DNA from: Flavobacteriaceae bacterium
GTDB taxonomy: Bacteria > Bacteroidota > Bacteroidia > Flavobacteriales > Flavobacteriaceae
Assembly: GCA_024644745.1 (NCBI GenBank)
Contig: JAHEHF010000009.1
Span: 1 to 64,000, forward strand
Direction of reading: 5' to 3'
DNA length: 64,000 bases
This document shows, piece after piece, positions 54,383 to 63,800 of this stretch. Position 1 is the first letter of the stretch, and the number at the start of each line of letters is the position of its first letter. Below the pieces are notes generated by a model. The model saw nothing but the letters and a program-made list of their open reading frames with translations. It had not been told where the DNA came from and made no database searches. The position numbers were made by a program, and so were the translations under genes.

Positions 54383-55078
54383 ATGAAAAAAAAACTACTC
54401 TCACTCTACTTATTGCTTGCTTTTTCTTGTTTTACATTTGGACAAATGGATTATTCAGATGTGGAATTCAGAAGTTTTATCTATAAATACAAGGAAGCAG
54501 AACCCAGAACCACGGAACTTGGCATTGAAAAAGAACTTCTTGCTGAAATTGTGGCTTTATTGGGTCATGACATTTACACCAAAGAAGAACAGGAAGAAAT
54601 AGTCTATAAAACCTGGCTTGCCCTGGCAAAGCCAAAAGTTTTTGATTATGTGTTTAAAGACTTTGCTGTCTCATCTAACAAAAACTGGGGTTCGGAAAAC
54701 GCCAATGGAGAAATTGTGCTCGAACCCAATCCATATTTGACAGACTGGACAGTAAGTGATGACGAATACCCTTATTTTCAGTTGGCTTTGAACAAGATCC
54801 TTGAATATTTTCAATTGATGACCTATGGAGATGATGCTGAAAGCGTGGCCTCCTCCTTCAATGAATTGCTGATCACCAAGGATTTTAAATTCTCTTCCCC
54901 AAAAGATGATGACTGGGCTTATTCATACATTGAAAGTGTGAATACGGAACTGGAGAAAGAAGGTCTCGTGGCTTTGGTAACCAAAGGATATTATAATATT
55001 ATTGTTTGTGATTTAAAGAACAAAGATCAATTGACAACATTGTTCGAAAAATTTAAGTGGGAATTGGTTCAACCCTAA
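54383..55078 (+). CDS. Exported protein of unknown function, paralog A
   Basis: A 231-aa protein with a signal peptide (MKKKLLSLYLLLAFSCFTFGQ). I do not recognise the family. It is a clear paralog of the next gene, same length, sharing EPNPYL..WTV..DE, FD.V.KD, KNWG and a C-terminal KFKWELVQP/KLKWEFVVP. The conserved W and acidic positions suggest one compact globular domain. Its own terminator separates it from the paralog. Confidence 0.75.
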   Translation: MKKKLLSLYLLLAFSCFTFGQMDYSDVEFRSFIYKYKEAEPRTTELGIEKELLAEIVALLGHDIYTKEEQEEIVYKTWLALAKPKVFDYVFKDFAVSSNKNWGSENANGEIVLEPNPYLTDWTVSDDEYPYFQLALNKILEYFQLMTYGDDAESVASSFNELLITKDFKFSSPKDDDWAYSYIESVNTELEKEGLVALVTKGYYNIIVCDLKNKDQLTTLFEKFKWELVQP

Positions 55079-55102
55079 TTTCTCACTAAAGTTCCCCTCA
55101 TT

Positions 55103-55137
55103 AATCTGCTTTATCTTTTTAGAGCAGATTTTTTTTT
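55103..55137 (+). terminator. Terminator between the paralogs
   Basis: AATCTGCT/AGCAGATT stem followed by a run of T, 24 bp after the stop of paralog A. Confidence 0.75.
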
Positions 55138-55209
55138 ACATTTACCCAATAATAATGATCACATATCGTTTTATTTGAAACCGGGATTCAATCGTTAACA
55201 ATAACTAAA

Positions 55210-55905
55210 GTGAAAAAAGCCTTTATATTATTTTTTGTATTCTTCTATGGCATTTGCACTTTTTCTCAGCAGAAAGATTATACTGCGATCAAATTCAAGA
55301 GCAAACTGCGGAATTATACCAAGGTGATGCCAAAAACCAAAGAATTTGACATCAATAAAGAATTGTTTGTTGAATTGGTCGACAAACTGACCATGGAAGC
55401 CTATTCTGGGGAAGAAAAGGCTGCATTGGCCAATAAACTCTGGCTGGCTGTTTCAAATCCACATAAATTTGATTTTGTGTACAAAGATTATTCTTTGAAT
55501 ACCATCAAAAACTGGGGGGTTAAAATTAAATTCGAGGATCCTGATTTTGAACCCAACCCCTATTTGGCCAAATGGACCGTAACAGGGGATGAATTTATTT
55601 ATTTTCAATGGGCCATCACCCAAATCCTTAGCTATGAAAAATTGATGGCTTACAGTGAAAAAGCCAAAGTAGCTCAAAAGGCAATTCATGAACTGGCCCT
55701 ATTGAAAAATATGAAATTTTTCAATGCCAGGCCCGATGAATATGCCTATGATTATTTGCGAAGAAACAATGCCCTTCTGAGCCAAAAAGGCCTTGTGGTT
55801 ATCATCTACAATTACCACTTTGATTATATGGTCTGTAAGCTAGAAGATAAAGACCGGGTGGTGGAATTAATGGGAAAATTGAAATGGGAATTTGTGGTCC
55901 CCTGA
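55210..55905 (+). CDS. Exported protein of unknown function, paralog B
   Basis: A 231-aa protein with a signal peptide (AFILFFVFFYGICTFSQ), starting at GTG 55210. It shares the whole plan of paralog A: KELFVELVDKL, FDFVYKDYSLNTIKNWG, EPNPYLAKWTVTGDEFIYFQ and GLVVIIY near the end. Divergence is high for a tandem copy, so the duplication looks old. No function can be assigned. It converges with the cupin gene, 9 bp apart. Confidence 0.75.
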   Translation: MKKAFILFFVFFYGICTFSQQKDYTAIKFKSKLRNYTKVMPKTKEFDINKELFVELVDKLTMEAYSGEEKAALANKLWLAVSNPHKFDFVYKDYSLNTIKNWGVKIKFEDPDFEPNPYLAKWTVTGDEFIYFQWAITQILSYEKLMAYSEKAKVAQKAIHELALLKNMKFFNARPDEYAYDYLRRNNALLSQKGLVVIIYNYHFDYMVCKLEDKDRVVELMGKLKWEFVVP

Positions 55906-55914
55906 ATCAAACCA

Positions 55915-56391
55915 TTAATCTTCAATGGCAAAAGCATCCACAGGGTCTCCAAAACCAATGTAAAGGATACAGGGATCTTTACTGACACATTCAGCAGTAT
56001 GCGGTTTTCTCGCCGGCCCATAAGCAAAATCACCAACCTTCATGGTATTTGTTTGCTCCCCTTTATAAGTGACCGTCATCTTTCCGCTTAATAGAACCAT
56101 ACGTTCATGCGAATTGTGCCAGTGATTGGGTATTTTAGATTTTCCATTTACCTTAAAGAGGACATCTGCATTTTTTGTAGCCGGATCTCCATGAAGTACA
56201 GCGATATTACAACCTTCTGGCATAAAAGGCGGGCATCCTCCCCATTCGAGATCGGCATCATTAAAAGAATGTAATACTGACATCTCGGTGACAGCTTCCT
56301 TGTCCATTTGGGACTGAAGTGAGCCAACCGAAAAGAAAACAAGGAAAATCATCGGGTAAGATTTTTTCAGATAAAATAAAATTGATTTCAT
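55915..56391 (-). CDS. Exported cupin-domain protein
   Basis: A 158-aa protein from the ATG at 56391 (the longer track ORF runs into the spacer). Signal peptide KSYPMIFLVFFSVGSLQSQ, then one cupin barrel with metal-type histidines in IPNHWHNSHERMVLLSG and a second motif ARKPHTAE. It resembles ChrR/DUF4437-like single-domain cupins. Substrate unknown. Confidence 0.8.
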   Translation of the reverse strand: MKSILFYLKKSYPMIFLVFFSVGSLQSQMDKEAVTEMSVLHSFNDADLEWGGCPPFMPEGCNIAVLHGDPATKNADVLFKVNGKSKIPNHWHNSHERMVLLSGKMTVTYKGEQTNTMKVGDFAYGPARKPHTAECVSKDPCILYIGFGDPVDAFAIED

Positions 56392-56554
56392 AATTAGTAA
56401 TTTTTTAGAGTTAAACATAGGATTGAAATCCAAAGAAATAAATTGATTTTTTCTAAAAATAATATGATTATGCCATGGGTCAGGCAAAAAATGATTCAAA
56501 AGATGATACTATTGATTCATTTTGCAAAAATAAATTGAATACAGGTACTTTAGA

Positions 56555-57670
56555 CTAAACTTGCGAAGGACGGTATTGCTTGAAATATGCTGAGGGCAGC
56601 ATTCCATAGGCTTCAAGAAAGCATTTAGAAAAATAAGCCGCACTATTGAATCCTGTATCAAATGCGATCTCAGAAATGTTACCGGCATGGCGATCGATCA
56701 TTTTTCTCGCCAATTCCAATCGATAGGCCCTGATAAAGTTATTCAAAGATTCTCCTGTTAGGTATTTTACCTTTCGATACAATTGCGCCTTGCTGAAACC
56801 AAGATCAGCACTAAAGTCATCGACCCTAAGATTTGTCCTGTTCCAATTTTGCTCAACAAAGTCCATGAGACTATTTAAAAACCTTTCATCTGAAGGCTGT
56901 AAAACACGTACCCGTCCTGTTTCCAAAATATTATGATGGGTTTTACTTTCATAAAGTTCCTTTACTTCAGAAGAAACCACAATTCCACCCTCAACCACCT
57001 TGCATAACCTGTCAGCTATTTTTATGGTATCTTCAAAGATTCCCTCCCCTTCCGAAACGGGAACCCCAGCGCTAAGTCCGATACTTAGACAAGCCTTATA
57101 GGTATGCGAGTCTATATGTTTGTCAAAAGCCCTCTGAATTTCTACGGCACAATTTAATGCCCCTGAAATTGACCTGAAGGAGACAAGAGATTCATACAGG
57201 TTTTCCTTAACGATTCTTCCCTCTGACTCTGTGATCAAAGAACTTAGTCGCATTTTAATAGATTCCAGGAGCCTCCTGAACTCCGGCAAATTCTTATTTA
57301 CAGGATTTTCACATGTTGTGTTCATCACCATCAATACCCGAAATGCCGGGTCATTAATGATATTCAATTTGGCGTTTTTTGCCTTTACGGGATCTTCAAT
57401 TCGTCCTAAGAAAGATTCAACAATACTTGGATCAACTTCTATGATGCTGTTCGCAACTCCGCCATGCGCATGGTCATGCATGTCTTGCAGGGCTTTCTTA
57501 TTAGGGGCTTTGATCAGACAGAATGCCGTCTTACGTTGGTCGTCGAACCAATAGGTCAGGCCTTTACAGCCATATTCATGCTCAATTTTCAAATCTTCCT
57601 GATGAATTTGGGCCACATGCTCGGCATTAACAGACTCTGGCAGGTCATGACGGTCCATATAAATTGGCAT
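56555..57670 (-). CDS. DUF4242 / nucleotidyl-cyclase-like / AraC fusion regulator
   Basis: A 371-aa three-part protein. Residues ~1-88 are DUF4242 (SCO4226-like nickel-binding fold: MPIYMDRHDLP, LTYWFDDQRKTAFCLI, MHDHAHGGV). Residues ~110-255 read like a class III cyclase domain (ALNCAVEIQRAF, LSIGLSAGVPVSEGEGIFED, IADRLC...GGIVVSSEVKELYE), but the metal-binding Asp positions and transition-state Asn are not conserved. Residues ~262-371 are an AraC helix-turn-helix (LGFSKAQLYRKVKYLTGES, ISEIAFDTGFNSAAYFSK). A likely transcription factor with two sensor-like domains. Confidence 0.8.
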   Translation of the reverse strand: MPIYMDRHDLPESVNAEHVAQIHQEDLKIEHEYGCKGLTYWFDDQRKTAFCLIKAPNKKALQDMHDHAHGGVANSIIEVDPSIVESFLGRIEDPVKAKNAKLNIINDPAFRVLMVMNTTCENPVNKNLPEFRRLLESIKMRLSSLITESEGRIVKENLYESLVSFRSISGALNCAVEIQRAFDKHIDSHTYKACLSIGLSAGVPVSEGEGIFEDTIKIADRLCKVVEGGIVVSSEVKELYESKTHHNILETGRVRVLQPSDERFLNSLMDFVEQNWNRTNLRVDDFSADLGFSKAQLYRKVKYLTGESLNNFIRAYRLELARKMIDRHAGNISEIAFDTGFNSAAYFSKCFLEAYGMLPSAYFKQYRPSQV

Positions 57671-57843
57671 AACTGTTTAATTTTAAACTAACAAAGATTA
57701 ACTGACCTAAGTTAATAAATTTTAATTTAATTGTTTTTCCATGTGAATGGAACAGGGATTCCTTTAAATGAATTTCATATATGATGATCAAATACCTCGA
57801 TTGCGAAATACATTAGTCGCGTGTTCTGAAAACCTTGCCCCAC

Positions 57844-57869
57844 AAAAAAACCGCCCGAAGGCGGTTTTT
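57844..57869 (-). terminator. Terminator of the giant surface-protein gene
   Basis: A run of A, CCGCC, tetraloop CGAA, GGCGG, then a run of T, about 28 bp beyond the stop at 57897. Confidence 0.85.
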
Positions 57870-57896
57870 AAGGTTAGTTTATTTTGGCAAAATTAT

Positions 57897-60800
57897 TTAA
57901 TACTTGATTGATTTAGTATTGATGAAACTACCATCTTCCAATCTCGCCTCAATGATCATTACAGTTCCAAGTTTGACACTTCCTGTGTTCAATTCAAATG
58001 ATTTTTGCTTGGGTTGATTATGTATGATCACTCTTCCCAAAAGGTCAAATACTTTGATTTCATTGACTGTTTTACCTGATTTGACTTTCATTAGATCGAA
58101 GTCATTTGTAACAATGAATGCATCTGTATCAATCAGGTCTTCAGGATCAAAATCAATATTGGGGTTAACAAATTCCAACTGGAACCTGTCTGGAAATGCA
58201 CCCACCTGATCAGCTTTGAACTCATAATCTGACTTGTTCAGATCGTGTTTCACATTCATATAGGTGTCTACCAAATAGATCTCGGAATCCTTAAGAGCCC
58301 CATCCTTACGATTAATACTCATTTTGAACCAACCAGTCTTTTTGGTATCAAAACCTAATTCAATATTCTTTCGAGCTCCGAATGGACTAAGACCCTGAAT
58401 TACGAATTTATCGTTTCCAATTTTTGAATAGAATTTACTGTTCTTCTCAATCAGGCTGATATTGTCATTGTATAAATTACCGGTGGCATCGTAATACATA
58501 TCATAACCATCAGTTGCATCTTCCATGAATGATAGCAATATATCATTCTTTTCAGTTCCGCTCCTCAATCTTAACCAAATCTTATCGTTCTCTTCAGAGG
58601 TATCCTCAGCAGCTTTCTTTAAACTACTGGATTTATAAAACTGATCATTTTGTCCGATCAACTTATAACTGTCTTCAAAAGACACTCCACCAAATGCTAC
58701 AGTACGAATCATAAAAGCTTGTGAGGAAGCAATATTATTAGTTACTCCGTCAGTTGATCCAGATGAATTATAGAAAATATAGTCTCCATCATCATATTCA
58801 CCTGTATCCGGATCCACAGTTGTACCATGCGTCCATAAAGCGATTTCGTTCACAGTTGGATTGTCAATTAATATTCTCTGCATATCTATGGCGGCAGGAT
58901 ATGGATTTCCAATCAAATTGAAGTTTTCATTGGCAGTTCCGGTATCAATAGTCCCACTAAAAAAGGTATTAATTTCAAAGGGACCATTAAAGGGAACACC
59001 GCTAAATGTCAGGGTCTGTTCACCTGTTGATGCACCCGGAGCGGCATAACCCTTCGCCCTTGTCATTGTTCCTGTAGCCACCCACCAGTATTTATAATTA
59101 GTGCCGGCATAAAAAGGATTATCGTCACCCGCTCTGAACTCAAATATCCTGTCTTGCTGAACACCAGTAAAAATTTCATCAATTTGGCTTCCTGCAACAG
59201 GTGATGACCAATAAGTCACATCATTGATATCGTCCAACGGAGTCGATTTTTCAATTTTTGTAATTTCACCAATTGTCGCATCCGCATTATAAACGACGAG
59301 AGATTCCTTATCACCAATGGTTAAACTGCCATTATTTACAAAATCACCATAGATCACTATACTGAAACTTGAAGCACCACCAGAGTCAAAAACAACATCT
59401 ACACCATTTGCAATTGTTAAATTACATGAAATAAAGTTGGCTGGAGCTCCAGTAAAGGAACTGGCTATCGTTGCAGTTCTGGATTGATCAGGTTGCAGGT
59501 TTGACCATGTTGAGCCATTAAACTCAGTGGGGCCAACTACTTGTGTACCCAAAGCCAAATTTGTGTTTGCTATGGCATCATCCACATCGGAAAGTAAAAT
59601 AAAGGTCCAGTCTGTTTCCTCATAATCCATATGAGGTACCTCCGTGGAACACCCTCCTTTAATATAAGATACATTGACACCCCAACCGTCAGGAGCTGAA
59701 CCTGGATTTGGGGAAACAGAACCTATGATATCGACCCTGTTAAGATAGGAATTGGTCGTGTTGGAGGTCGAAATCAGAATGACATCATCTCCGGTAAAGG
59801 AACAAACGGGAGAAACTATTCGTGTGGCATCACCTATATTGCCAGCAGAAGGGCTAACAGCTGCTCCATTCCAAAACAGCAAAGTCTCACCCGGATCCAT
59901 GGCAGGAATTGGAGTATTCTCAGAAGGAGTAGCCGATTCAATCACTCCTGTTCTGGCAACATCATCATCAAACAATACAAGGTAATATTTACCTGCCGGT
60001 ATTATCTCGTTTGAAATGTTTGAGATTTCTACCCATTTATCATTCCCACCAAAACCGTGATAATACTGTGTTATCATAATGTCACTATCTGTTGGGGGAC
60101 CAACATCAATTGTCCAGCCTTTTGCAATCAAATTATCATAAGAGGGTTGAGCCGCCAGGGTCAATCCAAGATTATTGGCAATGGTAAGTATCCCGTCAAA
60201 TTGCCCAAATACATCTAATTGATTAACAATTCCATCCAAGGTTGCTGATGTCAGAATATTATCAGTCAATTCCAATCTGGTCAGGACATTATTGTTGGAT
60301 ATATCAAGTACAGATAAATTATTTTCATTTGCCCTGAAAAAAGTTAAATTGGTCAATGTACTGATATCAACATCTGAGATATTGTTGTTTTGAATATGGA
60401 AATTTGTCAATTCAACAGCTTCAGTTGCATCAATATCAGTAATTTCCAAGGTATACACCTGTAATCTTGTTAATCCTCCAAAACCATCATCACTTGTAAC
60501 AGTAATGCTGATCGGACTTCCATCATTCGCACTGAAATCAAAAACCGGCACATTCGCAGTTTGAGTCAAAGTACCAATCAGCGCATTAGTCGCTTCCCAT
60601 ACCAGAACATTTCCAGTATTTAAAACCGAACGAGGAGACCATGCACTGATGTTTGAAGTAGTAGTCATCGTTATGGTACTGAATACCGGAGGCGTAGGTG
60701 CATCAACATCTATCGTCCAGCCTTTGGTAATCAAGTTATCATATGAAGGTTGAGCTGCCATTGAAAGCGGCTCATTATTCGCAATGGTCAATATTCCATC

Positions 60801-63800
60801 TAACAGTCCAAATACATCTAACTGATTTACTATTCCGTCCAGTACGGCTGTAGTCAAACCGTTATCAGTAAGTTCTAATCTGGTCAACAGGTCATTATTA
60901 GAAATATCAAGAGATGTCAAATTATTTTGATTTGCCCTAAAAAATGTCAGATTCGTCAAAGTACTGATATCGACATTTGAAATATTATTGTTCTGTATGT
61001 GGAAATTCGTAAGTTCAACTGCCTCATTAACATCTACATCCGTTATATCCAAAGTATATATCTGAAACCTGGTCAATCCTGTGAAACCATCATCACTAGT
61101 AACTGTAATACTGATTGGGCTTCCGTCATTGGCACTAAAATCAAAAGTTGGAACATTGGCTGTCTGAGTCAAAGTACCAATCAGTCCATTGGTTGCCTCC
61201 CAGACCAAAACATTTCCCGTATTGGCAACTGATCTTGGTGACCATGCGTCGCTTGTCGAAGTTGTTGTTATTGAAAGTGTTGTTAAAACCGGAGGTGTTG
61301 GTGCTGCAACATCAATAGTCCATCCTTTTGAAACCAAATTATCAAAAGCAGGCTGGGCAGCAATAGAAAGATCTTCATTGCCTCCAATATCCAGAATACC
61401 ATCCAACTGACCAAAAGCATCCAATTGATTTACGATAGCGTCCAACTCTGCAGTGGTCATATTATTATCCAGCAACTCCAAACGAATCAACAAACTGTTC
61501 GCTGAAATATCCAATACTGACAGATTATTCGTACCCGCTCTAAAGAAATTTAAATTGGTTAATGTACTCAAATCGATTGACCCTATCTGATTGTTTCCAA
61601 TATGCAGGTTTTCCAAATTAGTCGCCTGTGTAAGATCTAGGTCCGTAATATCCAACGTATAAATCTGGAATCTAGTAAGTCCGGATAGACCATCATTAGA
61701 TGTAACGGTAATATTGATCGGGCTGCCATCGTTGGCACTAAAATCAAAAATGGGAACATTTGCAGTTTGAGTCAAAGTTCCAATTAAGGCATTTGATGCT
61801 TCCCATACAAGGGCATTACCGGTATTGGTAACACTTCTTGGTGACCAGGCATTACTTGTTGATGTTGTGGTAATGGACATTGTTGCTATCACAGGTGGTC
61901 CTGGAGCATCTACGTCTATAGACCAACCCTTGGCAATAAGATTGTCATAAGCTGGTTGAGCAGATTCAGTAAGTCCTTCATTGCCAGAAATATTCAAAAT
62001 TCCATCTAACAATCCAAATGCATCAAGTTGATTTACAATTGCATCCAACTCTGAAGAACTTAAACTGTTGTTTTCAACCTCCAGCCTTGTCAACAAAGGA
62101 TTACCTGACACATCCAGGGCTGTGATATTATTATCGAGTCCGCGGAAAAATGTCAAATTAGACATTGTGCTGATATCTATAGAAGATATAGCATTGTTCT
62201 GTACATGAAAATTGTCCAGTTCTGTGGCAGCAGTTGCATCAATAGCCGTAATATCCAGGGTATAGACCTGAAATCTGGTCAGTCCTGAAAATCCATCATT
62301 ACTGGTTACTGTGATTGTGATCGGACTTCCATCATTTGCACTAAAGTCAAAAGTAGGCACATTGGCAGTTTGGGTCAGGGTTCCAATCAAAGCATTGGAA
62401 GCCTCCCATACAAAAGCATTTCCTGTATTGGTAACACTCCTCGGAAACCAGGCATTGCTTGTTGAAGTTGTCGTTATGGTCATGGTTGCAATCACAGGAG
62501 GAGCAGGTGCATCTACATCAATTGTCCAACCCTTGGCGATCAAATTATCATATCCTGGTTGGGCAGACTCGGTAATTCCTTGATTACCAGAAATATTAAG
62601 AATTCCATCAGAAAGTCCAAAAGCATCCAATTGATTCACTATGGCGTCTAATTCATTCGAAGTCAAATTATTATTTGTAATCTCCAAACGATTCAAAAGA
62701 CTGTTATTTGAAATATCAATTGAGGAAATAGCATTATCATTAGCTCTGAAAAAAGTTACGTTGGCCAAAGTGCTTATATCAACATCTGAGATATTGTTGT
62801 TTTGAATATGGTAATTTCCTAATTGGGTTGCTGCCGTGGCATCAATGGCAGTTATATCCAGTGTATATACCTGGAATCTTGTTAAACCGGAAAAACCGTC
62901 ATTACTCGTAACAGTTATATTGATCGGGCTGCCATCATTCGCGCTAAAATCAAAAGTGGGAACATTTGCCGTCTGTGTCAAAGTTCCTATTGCGGCATTA
63001 CTCGCCTCCCAAACAAAAGCATTACCTGTATTGGTTACACTTCTGGGTGACCAGGCATTACTTGTAGATGTTGTTGTAATTGACATTGTGGCAATCACCG
63101 GCGGACCTGGGGCACTGACATCTATTGTCCATCCTTTGGCTATCAAATTATCATATCCGGGTTGGGCCGATTCTGTAATCCCCTGATTTCCTGACAAGTT
63201 CAAAATACCATCAGTTTGACCAAAAGCATCCAACTGATTCACTATGGCATCCAATTCTGAAGAAGTCACTACATTGTTGTCAATTTCCAATCGATTCAAG
63301 ATGCTGTTATTTGAAATATCCAAACTTGAGATATTATTCCCTGAAGCTCTGAAAAATGTCAAATTGGTTAGGGTACTTATGTCAATACTTGAAATGTCAT
63401 TTGCCTGAACATGGAAATTATCCAATTGGGTGGCTGCTGTGGCATCTATAGCAGTTATATCCAGGGTATAAACCTGAAATCTGGTTAAACCGGAAAAGCC
63501 ATCATTACTTGTGATGGTTATATTAATGGGACTGCCGTCATTTGCACTAAAGTCAAATGTTGGTGAATTTGCCACCTGGGTCTGGGTTCCAATCAAGGCA
63601 TTTGTGGCCTCCCATGTAAATGCATTCCCTGTATTTGTAATACTCCTTGGGAACCATGCACTACTTGTCGAAGTTGTCGTAATGGTCATGGTAGCAATCA
63701 CAGGAGGTCCAGGAGCGGGTACATCAATCGACCAACTTTTATTCACCAAATTATCATAACCTGGCTGTGAAGCGACAGTAATTCCCTGATTACCCGAAAC

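Noticed and set aside
55453-55689. Antisense 78-aa ORF in paralog B
   Set aside because: It is fully inside a gene with a signal peptide and a conserved paralog, with no support of its own.
62836-63186. Plus-strand ORFs of 70-116 aa in the giant gene
   Set aside because: They recur with the 603-bp period because they are antisense shadows of the repeats.
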